Positions 1 through 6,247 of a stretch of DNA of 13,925 nucleotides are shown piece by piece (position 1 is the first letter of the stretch; each line of letters opens with the position of its first letter). The stretch is from NCBI GenBank assembly GCA_016866645.1, contig VGLX01000013.1, forward strand, positions 1 through 13,925, in the 5' to 3' direction. The DNA comes from Candidatus Woesearchaeota archaeon. Its GTDB lineage: Archaea > Nanobdellota > Nanobdellia > SCGC-AAA011-G17 > VGLX01. The notes beneath the pieces were generated by a model, which saw only the letters and a list, made by a program, of their open reading frames with translations, ran no database searches and had not been told where the DNA came from. Position numbers and translations under genes: made by a program.

Positions 1-1
1 A

Positions 2-82
2 CTAGAAACCATAATGACCATGATAACCACATGGCAACAAAACAAACTAGACACGTTCACCCAACTCAGAAACCACATATAA
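2..82 (+). CDS. C-terminal end of a transposase-like protein (5' partial)
   Basis: This is an open frame running in from the left edge: 26 codons ending in TAA at 80-82. The peptide contains LETIMTMITTW, then KLDTFTQL shortly before the stop. It matches the last 26 residues of the open frame at the opposite edge of the window (minus strand, ending at 13787): 7 identical and about 12 similar positions, with the same distance to the stop. The pattern of a hydrophobic helix, T-W, a basic stretch, an aromatic residue and a final L-[RK]-x-x-[IL] resembles the C-terminal tail of IS66-type DDE transposases as I remember them. That family call is inference. The 60% nucleotide match to the other edge suggests divergent paralogues, not recent copies. 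Only the tail is visible, so catalytic residues cannot be checked. Confidence 0.5.
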   Translation, partial: LETIMTMITTWQQNKLDTFTQLRNHI

Positions 83-109
83 AAAAGCTAACCTAATACC
101 GCTTTCGCA

Positions 110-121
110 AAGGTTTAAATA
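110..121 (+). promoter_or_regulatory. Archaeal promoter of the pyr operon (BRE/TATA)
   Basis: A TATA box TTTAAATA (114-121) is preceded by a purine-rich BRE-like CGCAAAGG. Its centre is about 32 bases upstream of the pyrB ATG, so transcription would begin at or just before the start codon, giving a leaderless or very short-leader mRNA. There is no Shine-Dalgarno sequence before the ATG, which fits. Confidence 0.6.
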
Positions 122-148
122 CTGTGACTCGCCTAAAAAACAACTAAG

Positions 149-1093
149 ATGCGAGGCACGGATAATAAGGCTAAGTTGAAGCATGTGATAGAGGCGAAGC
201 AGTTCTCAGAACGTAAGATGTTGCAAGAGATATTCAGCAAAGCAGACGACATGGCTGCCAAAGACGCGAAAGGTAAACTGCCTCAAAGCCTCAAAGGCAA
301 AAGGGTAGCTAGCTTCTTCTACGAGGAGAGCACAAGGACCAGGTTCAGCTTCGAAGCCGCGATACTGGCTCTAGGCGGTAAGGTGGTAAGCACGGAGAAG
401 GCTTCCCAGTTCTCATCAGTGGCCAAAGGCGAAACGCTTACGGACACGATAAAAATCCTGAACTGCTACGTTCACGCTATAATAATGAGGCATAACATAA
501 AAGGATCAGCGAAGATAGCGTCAGAAACTTCTAAAGTTCCTGTGATAAATGCCGGTGATGGACAAGGAGAGCACCCTACTCAAGCATTGCTTGACATCTA
601 CACGATCCAAAAAGAGATTGGAAGGATAGATAATCTCTCAATAGCTATGATTGGTGACTTGAGGTACGGCAGGACAGTCCACTCTTTGGTATACCTTTTA
701 GAATCCTGCAAAGGGGTGAAGATATACTTCGTAAGCCCCAAGAGCCTGAGGATGCCTGAAGAATACCTGAAAGGTCTGAAAGACGCAGGGATACAGTTTG
801 AAGAGACTGAAGACCTGAATAAAGTCTTAGACAAGGTAGACATCCTTTACGTTACGAGGATACAGAAAGAAAGGTTCGAAAACCCGGAAGAATACGAAAA
901 AGTCAAAGGCTACTACACTGTTAACAAAGAAACCCTCAAAAAAATAAAAAAAGACGCCATCATAATGCACCCCCTGCCGAGAGTCACAGAGATAGACCCG
1001 GAAATAGACGATGACCCTCGGGCAGCGTATTTCAGGCAGGCGCGAAACGGTCTTTATATAAGGATGGCATTGTTAGATATTATACTAGGATGA
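149..1093 (+). CDS. pyrB: Aspartate carbamoyltransferase catalytic subunit
   Basis: Catalyses carbamoyl phosphate + L-aspartate to N-carbamoyl-L-aspartate, the committed step of de novo pyrimidine synthesis in the cytosol. The 314-residue length is normal for the catalytic chain. Visible motifs are the carbamoyl-phosphate loop STRTRF (61-66), the mobile-loop Lys in SSVAKGET (K93), IIMRHN with R114, EHPTQALLD (H142, Q145), GDLRYGRTVHSL (R175), YVTRIQ (R237, the aspartate-site arginine by family comparison) and HPLPR (274-278). The ATG at 149 lies just downstream of a TATA box with no other good start. The gene is first in an operon and overlaps pyrC by ATGA. In many archaea pyrB is followed by the regulatory gene pyrI. 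No pyrI is present here, so this enzyme may be unregulated or pyrI may lie elsewhere. Confidence 0.96.
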   Translation: MRGTDNKAKLKHVIEAKQFSERKMLQEIFSKADDMAAKDAKGKLPQSLKGKRVASFFYEESTRTRFSFEAAILALGGKVVSTEKASQFSSVAKGETLTDTIKILNCYVHAIIMRHNIKGSAKIASETSKVPVINAGDGQGEHPTQALLDIYTIQKEIGRIDNLSIAMIGDLRYGRTVHSLVYLLESCKGVKIYFVSPKSLRMPEEYLKGLKDAGIQFEETEDLNKVLDKVDILYVTRIQKERFENPEEYEKVKGYYTVNKETLKKIKKDAIIMHPLPRVTEIDPEIDDDPRAAYFRQARNGLYIRMALLDIILG

Positions 1094-1887
1094 AAAGGCC
1101 TTTTAATTGTATAGACATGCACGTTCACCTGAGAGACGATATTCTAAGACATACTACCATAGCTAAGCAGTCAGGCATCGACGTGGTAGTTTACATGGCT
1201 AATACTAAGCCTGCCATGGACACGAGAGAAAAAATATTCAAGTCCTGGGATGAAAAAAGAAGCTGTTACGCTTTTCCTGTGGGCGCGATAACCAAAGGCC
1301 TGAAAGGCAAGAAGCTGGTAGACGTCGAAAGCCTGAAGGATTACGTAGTAGGCTTCAGCGATGACGGCAAGTGCGTGAAAGATTTAGGAATAATGAAAGG
1401 CCTACTTCAAAATGATGTTTTAGTCTTAGCGCATTGCGAGCCGGAGACAGAATACGTAGAGAAATACGCCAAACTGCTTCCAAACTCTAAAGGAAGATTG
1501 CATATACAGCATGTCAGCAGGAAAGAGACAGTAAGCCTGATAAGGGACTTGAAGAGAGACGGCTTGAAAATAACATGCGAGACATGCCCACACTATTTTA
1601 CCTATACGAAACACGACTTAGAAACGAAAGTCAATCCGCCATTAGGAGAACTTGGAGACTTAGAAGCGATTAAGGAAGGATTAGCTGACAGCACGATAGA
1701 TGTCATAGCATCTGATTACGCGCCGAAACCAAGGAAGACAGGAATCGCAGGGTTCAGAAGCTTCCTACCGTTAAGCTACGGGCTAGTTTCTCAAGGGGTT
1801 TTGACAGAAGGCCAGCTGCTGAGCAAGGTATGCGACAACCCTGAGCGGATAATACAATTAGAAAGGTTTTTGAAGTACGAATTCTAA
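1090..1887 (+). CDS. pyrC: Dihydroorotase, compact class I form
   Basis: Interconverts N-carbamoyl-aspartate and dihydroorotate, the step after PyrB. Amidohydrolase metal-site motifs are visible: DMHVHLRD (H11, H13), the substrate-site MANTKP (N38), FSDDG (D91/D92, the class I signature), AHCEPE (H115), IQHVS (H141), and ASDYAP carrying the catalytic Asp (D209). At 265 residues it is well below the roughly 390-430 of ordinary class I enzymes. HxH sits at residue 11 instead of near 60, and the chain stops soon after the NPERI helix, so both halves of the beta-sandwich domain are missing and only the barrel remains. The usual TDHAPH motif reads SDYAPK, replacing two histidines, one of which contacts substrate in the known structures. 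The coupled start (4-base overlap with pyrB) and operon position support the function despite these changes. Confidence 0.88.
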   Translation: MKRPFNCIDMHVHLRDDILRHTTIAKQSGIDVVVYMANTKPAMDTREKIFKSWDEKRSCYAFPVGAITKGLKGKKLVDVESLKDYVVGFSDDGKCVKDLGIMKGLLQNDVLVLAHCEPETEYVEKYAKLLPNSKGRLHIQHVSRKETVSLIRDLKRDGLKITCETCPHYFTYTKHDLETKVNPPLGELGDLEAIKEGLADSTIDVIASDYAPKPRKTGIAGFRSFLPLSYGLVSQGVLTEGQLLSKVCDNPERIIQLERFLKYEF

Positions 1888-1901
1888 CGCTAAAAGCTAA
1901 G

Positions 1902-2879
1902 ATGAAAATCGTCTGCACGACATTGAAAGGGCTAGAGCCGGTAACTTCGGAAGAGCTGAAACAGCTAACCAAGTCAAAACCTGAAGTAATATCTGACGGT
2001 AGGCTCCTCTTACAGTCTAAGAACCTGAAGAGTTTGGAAAACGCTAGAACGATAAGTACTATCTATGAATACGTAGCCCATTTCAGCTTCAAGACAGAAC
2101 AAGAGCTATATGATAAGGTTAAGAAGCTAAAAATCCCTGTCAAAGGAAGCTTTGTAGTAAGGTGCTGCAGAGAAGGAACTCATGATTTCAAGTCGAAAAA
2201 CGTCGAAGTAAGCGTCGGGGAGATAATATTCGAGCAAGGCCACAAGGTAGACCTTGAGAAGCCAAACACCACGATATACGTCGAAGTAGTCAATGATGTT
2301 TGCATCTTGGGAATTCTTTACAAGAAAGACTTGCAAAAAAGAAGCTACAAAGTCAGGCTTAACCCTGCCTCCATCAACGCCTGCTTAGCAGCGGCTATGG
2401 TCAGACTGGCAAAGATTAAGCCCAAGCAGGTAATCGTTGATCCGTTCTGCAAGGATGGAGTGATATTAATAGAAGCTGCTTTGCTCGGCGCCAAGAAGGT
2501 CTACGGTTTTGACGAGAGCATGAACAATGTGAGGAACGCCAAGGTCAACGCCCAAGTCGCTAAAGTTAAAATCGAGGTCAGCAAGGCTGAGATTGACTGG
2601 CTAGAGACTAAGTTCAGCCAAACATCAGTAGATTGCATAGTCACAAACCCCCCTTTCCCGGCCAGGCACAGGAGCAAGGAAGACGTCGAGAAGATCACAA
2701 AAGAGTTCATGCACCAAGCAGTGTATGTATTAAAGAAGACTGGCTTGCTAGTCTTTGTCACCCAAGACTCTAGCCTGTTAGACAAGTATGCAGAGATTGA
2801 AAAATTCAAACTCATCAAAAAATTAGAAGTCGTGCTAGGGGACACTACTTTCTCTTTAAACGTGCTAAAACCTTCTTAA
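1902..2879 (+). CDS. THUMP-domain RNA N2-guanine methyltransferase (Trm14/TrmG10-like)
   Basis: Predicted SAM-dependent RNA methyltransferase. An N-terminal region (about 1-140) fits the N-terminal plus THUMP module that binds the tRNA acceptor stem. It is followed by KRSYKVRLNPASINACLAAA, the typical linker helix of this family. The Rossmann domain has motif I as DPFCKDG (180-186), an acidic motif II (GFDES, D204) and the catalytic motif IV NPPF (249-252). Known relatives make m2G6 (Trm14) or m2G10/m2,2G10 (TrmG10) in tRNA; the sequence alone does not decide between them. Motif I normally reads DPFCGSGT, so the K-D at the glycine-loop positions is unusual. It lies 14 bases after pyrC and the ATG follows GCTAAG, so it may be cotranscribed or start its own message. 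Its last 35 bases overlap the convergent gene at 2845-3318. Confidence 0.82.
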   Translation: MKIVCTTLKGLEPVTSEELKQLTKSKPEVISDGRLLLQSKNLKSLENARTISTIYEYVAHFSFKTEQELYDKVKKLKIPVKGSFVVRCCREGTHDFKSKNVEVSVGEIIFEQGHKVDLEKPNTTIYVEVVNDVCILGILYKKDLQKRSYKVRLNPASINACLAAAMVRLAKIKPKQVIVDPFCKDGVILIEAALLGAKKVYGFDESMNNVRNAKVNAQVAKVKIEVSKAEIDWLETKFSQTSVDCIVTNPPFPARHRSKEDVEKITKEFMHQAVYVLKKTGLLVFVTQDSSLLDKYAEIEKFKLIKKLEVVLGDTTFSLNVLKPS

Positions 2880-3318
2880 GAAATCCAGGCTTGTCCCCTT
2901 TCAAGTGCTTGCAGTCCTCTAGTATGTCTGTGATGTTCTTGCTCAGCCCTAAAGATGGCCCACCAAGTTCTTTGATCATGTTGCGGTATCTTTTTGCTCT
3001 CTTCTCTATGGCGCTCAAATATGTGTTGACAACTTCCCTGCCGAACGTTTCCTCAATCTGAGAAATCCTAGGGATAAGTATCTCATAAGCGTCTTTTAAT
3101 CTCAGATATGCCCTGTCCATATGGCCCCGCTTAGCGTATTGCTCGCTCATGTGCAGGCTGCCAACAATCATCCGCTCGAAATCAGTACTGGGGTCGCCTT
3201 CTATGCGCCTGCCTTCACGCAAAGAATTATAAGAATCTCTTATGCCTTTCCTCATCTCAGAGCTGCGCTTATACTTCTTTAAGTCCTTCTCGTATTTGCT
3301 TAAAGCTTCTTTGGCCAT
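2845..3318 (-). CDS. Uncharacterised charged helical protein
   Basis: A 157-residue protein I do not recognise. It is strongly charged and predicted almost entirely helical by eye. Segments such as MSEQYAKRGHMDRAYLRLKDAY (about 56-77) have the alternating small/aromatic pattern of TPR-type helical hairpins, and the C-terminus is very basic (LKKVLARLKRK). There is no signal peptide or membrane segment. The ATG at 3318 lies about 27 bases from a TATA-like TTATTTAAG on its strand, giving a leaderless start. It is a single-gene transcript that converges on the methyltransferase and overlaps it by 35 bases. A protein-protein or nucleic-acid scaffold role is possible, but that is inference. Confidence 0.75.
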   Translation of the reverse strand: MAKEALSKYEKDLKKYKRSSEMRKGIRDSYNSLREGRRIEGDPSTDFERMIVGSLHMSEQYAKRGHMDRAYLRLKDAYEILIPRISQIEETFGREVVNTYLSAIEKRAKRYRNMIKELGGPSLGLSKNITDILEDCKHLKGDKPGFLKKVLARLKRK

Positions 3319-3341
3319 GCTAGAATAAGGCGCTTAACTTG

Positions 3342-3349
3342 CTTAAATA
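3342..3349 (-). promoter_or_regulatory. TATA box for the gene at 2845-3318
   Basis: On the minus strand the sequence reads TATTTAAG. It is centred about 27 bases upstream of the ATG at 3318, which places initiation at or near the start codon. Confidence 0.45.
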
Positions 3350-3447
3350 GTTATCCTAAAACACGCCTATAAGGCTGGAGGAACTTATATTTTGCAGGTA
3401 CAAAAAGCTTATATACGGGAGAATTCTAAGAAGTACTAAATTTTAGC

Positions 3448-3456
3448 GATTATAAG
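3448..3456 (+). promoter_or_regulatory. TATA box for the histone-like gene
   Basis: GATTATAAG is centred about 65 bases before the histone-like ATG at 3517, so transcripts would begin near 3477 and carry a leader of about 40 bases that includes the Shine-Dalgarno. Other TATA-like strings lie upstream in the same 198-base gap (3365-3375, 3382-3392, 3408-3417), so the main promoter is not certain. Confidence 0.4.
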
Positions 3457-3500
3457 CCGTAAGAAGCCCAAATTCGCTAAGATGATAGTTAAAAAACATC

Positions 3501-3508
3501 GGGGAGGT
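3501..3508 (+). promoter_or_regulatory. Strong Shine-Dalgarno of the histone-like gene
   Basis: GGGGAGGT contains GGAGGT, a near-perfect match to the archaeal anti-SD, and lies 8 bases before the ATG at 3517. It fixes the start of this short gene and contrasts with the mostly leaderless starts around it. Confidence 0.7.
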
Positions 3509-3516
3509 TTTGGAAA

Positions 3517-3684
3517 ATGTCAGAAATTTTAGTTGTCAGGAGCAAGATAAAAGACTGCACCAAGCTGAACGTAGCAGGCGACTTCGCAGATGCGTTGAGC
3601 AAAAGAGTAGAAAGTATGATAAAGGATGCAGAAAAAAGAGCTACAGAAAACGGAAGAAAAACATTAAAGCCTGTAGACATCTAA
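3517..3684 (+). CDS. Short histone-fold-like (DUF1931-type) DNA-binding protein
   Basis: A 55-residue protein, MSEILVVRSKIKDC...GRKTLKPVDI. The order SKIKDC, NVAGDF (18-23), DALSKRVESMIKDAEKRA (25-42), NGRKT (45-49) and the terminal KPVDI matches the short archaeal DUF1931/histone-fold proteins as I know them. These have an alpha1-loop-alpha2-loop-alpha3 histone fold in which GRKT and the last strand/helix contact DNA or the dimer partner. Likely role: a dimeric chromatin or transcription-associated DNA binder. The start is set by a strong Shine-Dalgarno and by homology. It is a single gene followed at once by a hairpin/T-tract terminator. A canonical archaeal histone has about 66-70 residues, so this one is at the short end. 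The exact function is not known. Confidence 0.85.
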   Translation: MSEILVVRSKIKDCTKLNVAGDFADALSKRVESMIKDAEKRATENGRKTLKPVDI

Positions 3685-3713
3685 AAACGTTTCTAAACGT
3701 TTTTTCTTTTTTT
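3684..3713. terminator. Bidirectional terminator between convergent genes
   Basis: AAAACGTTT-CT-AAACGTTTT (about 3685-3703) is a perfect 9-base inverted repeat, followed on the plus strand by TTTTCTTTTTTT. On the minus strand the same stretch follows the stop of the caspase-like gene. In archaea the T-run itself is the main termination signal. The 34-base gap between two convergent stops makes a shared terminator likely. Confidence 0.65.
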
Positions 3714-3718
3714 GATTA

Positions 3719-4591
3719 TTATTCTTTCAAGAAGACTTTTGAAGGATCTATACCCTCGCAGTATATCTGGGGCGTAGGGAAGAAGAAATACCATAACCGT
3801 CCCTTCTTAGACCATGGGTCATTCTTGGCCGCGTACTCGACAGCCTCATCCAAAGAGACCTTCTTGTCATTGTTCTTGTCCGCTTCATCTTTGCCGTTCA
3901 ATGCTTTCATCATGTAGGGCACGAACCTCGAGAATATCCAGCTCTTCTGGTCATCACATGTGGAGGATATGCTTATAGTCCTCTTTTTTCCTAAGTACTC
4001 CGCTGCCTGTCCGCTGTAGCACGCATCGATGACTACGATCTTGTAAGACGATTTCAGCCTGTTAAGCTCGGCTTCTAAGACGAAGATGTAGAACTCGTTG
4101 GTAGGCTCTTCAGGCTCAGTGTCTTCATCGATGTTCTTCAAAATAGTATAACCTGCTCCCCCTATCGGAATATTGATACTTGATGCGCTGCCATGGCCTA
4201 TGTAAATGAACAGCAAAGCGTCCTCTTCAGTCATCTTGTTGGATAAGTCGTTGCAGGCGTTGTGGAACTTGCGGTAAGTGAAAAGGTCATCGGTGTTCTC
4301 CATCTTCTTGCCTTCCCTTCTCGTGGCTAGGAAATATATATCATCGTCTGACAGGCCCATCTCCTTAAGCTCGTCATAGGCCTCTACAGCCTTGTCCTGC
4401 AGGATGTTGTCCCCAGGGGTGACGTCAGGGAAAGCCCCGGACACTAGTATTGCGTAAGTCTTCTTAGGCTTCTTAACCTGATTGTAAGAATCGCTTATAT
4501 GATGCTTATTTAGGATAGTTGTAGTGCAAGAAGTCATGAACAACAGGCTAGATGCGACTGCCAAGCTTTTCAACTTCTTGCTGAAACCCAT
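3719..4591 (-). CDS. Caspase-like clan CD (C13/C14) cysteine peptidase, lipoprotein
   Basis: A 290-residue predicted secreted cysteine peptidase. It starts with a basic n-region, a hydrophobic stretch and FMTSC, a lipobox-like site with C22 as the lipidated residue, so it should be anchored on the outer face of the membrane. The peptidase core shows KTYAILVSG (first beta strand, 44-52), the His-Gly motif FIYIGHGS (H133) and VVIDACYSG with the nucleophile C191, the clan CD dyad. A canonical EF-hand loop, DKNNDKKVSLDE (238-249), is inserted after the SISSTCDDQKSW segment, suggesting calcium dependence. Legumain-like C13 enzymes prefer Asn/Asp and C14 enzymes Asp or Lys/Arg; the substrate here is unknown. 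The start at 4591 is supported by the signal peptide. It is divergent from the six-paralogue operon, sharing its 89-base upstream region. Confidence 0.85.
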   Translation of the reverse strand: MGFSKKLKSLAVASSLLFMTSCTTTILNKHHISDSYNQVKKPKKTYAILVSGAFPDVTPGDNILQDKAVEAYDELKEMGLSDDDIYFLATRREGKKMENTDDLFTYRKFHNACNDLSNKMTEEDALLFIYIGHGSASSINIPIGGAGYTILKNIDEDTEPEEPTNEFYIFVLEAELNRLKSSYKIVVIDACYSGQAAEYLGKKRTISISSTCDDQKSWIFSRFVPYMMKALNGKDEADKNNDKKVSLDEAVEYAAKNDPWSKKGRLWYFFFPTPQIYCEGIDPSKVFLKE

Positions 4592-4615
4592 CTTCTAGAA
4601 GAGCTATTATTAGCA

Positions 4616-4625
4616 GTTTAATAAG
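4616..4625 (-). promoter_or_regulatory. TATA box of the caspase-like gene
   Basis: On the minus strand the sequence reads CTTATTAAAC, centred about 30 bases upstream of the ATG at 4591. It implies a leaderless or nearly leaderless transcript and lies back to back with the promoter of the paralogue operon. Confidence 0.5.
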
Positions 4626-4649
4626 CCTATCGCTTCCGCCTTAGAAATC

Positions 4650-4658
4650 CTTTTAAAC
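4650..4658 (+). promoter_or_regulatory. Promoter of the six-gene paralogue operon
   Basis: CTTTTAAAC (TATA) is preceded by AGAAATC. Its centre lies about 27 bases from the ATG at 4681, which is preceded by CGCTAAGCTT and no Shine-Dalgarno. This is the only convincing promoter before the run of six genes. Confidence 0.6.
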
Positions 4659-4680
4659 CTGGCCATTATCCGCTAAGCTT

Positions 4681-5112
4681 ATGAAGGTCCCAAGGACGTT
4701 CGTCCCAGAAAAAAACCTGGACAAAAAGATAGAGAGGGCATTCCAAAAATTCTATAAGATAGCATCATTGATAGAGCCGAGCATAGGGAACTATTGGAAA
4801 AAAAGAGAGCACAACCCTGACAGCCTGATAACCGAATATAGGCATATGAAGCCAGCCATAGAATGCGCTAACATAAGATCCGCGGATTATTATGGTAAAG
4901 AAGTCAGCATGACGATATTCAAGCTAAACAAGCCTGCTAATAAGTGCTTAGAGGAGATAAGTAAGGGGCTGGAATCAGGAATGTACGAGCATTACAAGCA
5001 TAAGTGCTGCCTGATAAAGCAAGATTTCATGCTGGTAATCAAGACATTGGATGATGAAAATGGATTAGAGTTTTTCAAAAACCATCATAAACACACTTTC
5101 GGATTTTGCTAA
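4681..5112 (+). CDS. Array paralogue 1, short soluble type
   Basis: A 143-residue protein of a family I do not recognise. It opens with the array signature MKVPRTFVPEKNLDKKI. It has no membrane segment. It pairs with paralogue 2: both have EY[RK]H, then A[IV]ECA.I (59-64 here), V-S-M-T-IF-[KR]-x-[ND]-KPA (about 75-87), a helical stretch and a final hydrophobic strand FMLVIKTLDDE, followed by a helix. That pattern suggests a small alpha/beta domain. It is first in the operon, with a leaderless-type start. The C-terminus is rich in His and Cys (HHKHTFGFC), which paralogue 2 lacks. The next gene starts 5 bases after this stop. Confidence 0.85.
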   Translation: MKVPRTFVPEKNLDKKIERAFQKFYKIASLIEPSIGNYWKKREHNPDSLITEYRHMKPAIECANIRSADYYGKEVSMTIFKLNKPANKCLEEISKGLESGMYEHYKHKCCLIKQDFMLVIKTLDDENGLEFFKNHHKHTFGFC

Positions 5113-5117
5113 GAAAG

Positions 5118-5570
5118 ATGAAAATACCAGAATCTTTTATACCGGAAAAGAGCTTGGATGATAAGACAGGAAACTTTGTAAAAGGATTCTCAATTATTCC
5201 TTGTACCATTGACGAATTGATACGGGACCAAATCGGTGATTATAACAAAAATAAAGAGTACTACCCCGATAAAAGCCTAGCTGAGTATAAACATGTACCC
5301 TCTGCTGTGGAATGCGCAAGTATATACTACGGTTATCGTAACCCTGAAATAATAAGAGTGACAATATTCCGCTTTGATAAGCCCGCAAAAGACTTTTTAA
5401 ATGAAATAACTGATGAGATATTTTATGGGCATTTTCAAATAAACGAAAACATATATTACATGATAAAAAATAAATTTGCTATGATAATCACAACAGTGGA
5501 AGACACACTAGAAGAACAGGAGGCGTTTAAAACCTTCATAGGATATTACCGTAAATTATTAAAAAAATGA
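5118..5570 (+). CDS. Array paralogue 2, short soluble type
   Basis: A 150-residue protein starting MKIPESFIPEKSLDDK. A TTG-initiated frame could begin at 5106, but the family signature begins at the ATG at 5118, so that start is chosen. It then follows paralogue 1 with a 5-base gap instead of an overlap. It shares with paralogue 1 EYKH, SAVECASI, RVTIFRFDKPAKDFLNEI and the late strand FAMIITTVED, and is clearly its closest relative. It is Tyr-rich with no membrane segment. Codon choice is more AT-rich than in its neighbours. The stop overlaps the start of paralogue 3 (ATGA). Function unknown. Confidence 0.85.
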   Translation: MKIPESFIPEKSLDDKTGNFVKGFSIIPCTIDELIRDQIGDYNKNKEYYPDKSLAEYKHVPSAVECASIYYGYRNPEIIRVTIFRFDKPAKDFLNEITDEIFYGHFQINENIYYMIKNKFAMIITTVEDTLEEQEAFKTFIGYYRKLLKK

Positions 5571-6247
5571 GAATACCTCAGATTTTCATAAACAAAAAAG
5601 ACCTGGAAGACAAGGTTAAGCAGCTGTTCCAGTCCAGCAAGCAGCCTAATCCTGAAGGCGACGTAAAGAGCTACGCTGATGGTGAGATAGAAGAATTCTT
5701 CAGAATGTACGAGGACAACCCTTACGACTATTTAGGCAATTACTGCTGCCTTGAAAAGATTCTATGCCGTGTAGGCTATTCTAAGCTCGAGGTGAAAAGC
5801 AAGAATCACGAGTACTGGACAAAAAAAGTCGAGAATGAAGAAAGCCTAATACTAGTGGTGAAAAGCGCTTATGACGAGAAGCACTACACCTTCGCAAGAA
5901 TCAAAAGCTATAACGCTGAGAAGTTCTGCAGGAAATTCGAACTTGGGAGAAAACTATCTTATGTCGACCCTTTGACCATAACCGGAGCAGCAGTCTTTTC
6001 TGGAGCTTCTGCGACTTTCGGAACAGCTTATTATCTTGACACTACACTGTCAAAACTTGTCACAAACCCTCTGTTAGACTTACTTCCTGCAGGATTAGGA
6101 ATCGCATCAATGCTGTTCGTATCTTTAGGGATGATATACTTTTCAGAATACTTAAAAGACCGTTACGTTACGAAATGGATCAAGGACAACTGTACCGGAT
6201 TCATAAAAAGGAATGACTTGAAAGCATTAAAGGCGGCGCTGGCATGA
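5567..6247 (+). CDS. Array paralogue 3, two-helix membrane type
   Basis: A 226-residue protein. The signature is present but degenerate (MRIPQIFINKKDLEDKV, with N-K where others have P-E/D). A cytosolic-looking domain (about 40-130) includes GYSKL (70-74), EYWTKK, and HYTFARIK followed by EKFCRKFE (106-125). Two hydrophobic segments follow (about 136-157 and 173-196), forming a membrane hairpin, and then a short tail, CTGFIKRNDLKALKAALA (209-226). By the positive-inside rule both termini should be cytosolic (inference). It is homologous over its whole length to paralogues 4 and 6. It overlaps both neighbours by 4 bases, so translation is probably coupled. Confidence 0.87.
   Translation: MRIPQIFINKKDLEDKVKQLFQSSKQPNPEGDVKSYADGEIEEFFRMYEDNPYDYLGNYCCLEKILCRVGYSKLEVKSKNHEYWTKKVENEESLILVVKSAYDEKHYTFARIKSYNAEKFCRKFELGRKLSYVDPLTITGAAVFSGASATFGTAYYLDTTLSKLVTNPLLDLLPAGLGIASMLFVSLGMIYFSEYLKDRYVTKWIKDNCTGFIKRNDLKALKAALA

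Noticed and set aside
3365..3417. Possible small RNA gene in the 3319-3516 gap, suggested by several TATA-like strings.
   Set aside because: No tRNA-like, C/D-box or stable stem structure was visible. The TATA-like strings alone are weak evidence in AT-rich DNA.
3510..3917. A 135-codon plus-strand frame across the histone-like gene and into the caspase-like gene.
   Set aside because: It is a frame-shifted shadow of the 55-residue histone-like gene joined to the antisense of the peptidase. Both real genes have clear motifs.
5106..5117. TTG start giving paralogue 2 four extra residues and an overlap with paralogue 1.
   Set aside because: All six array proteins begin with the signature at M-[KR]-x-P, which here is the ATG at 5118.
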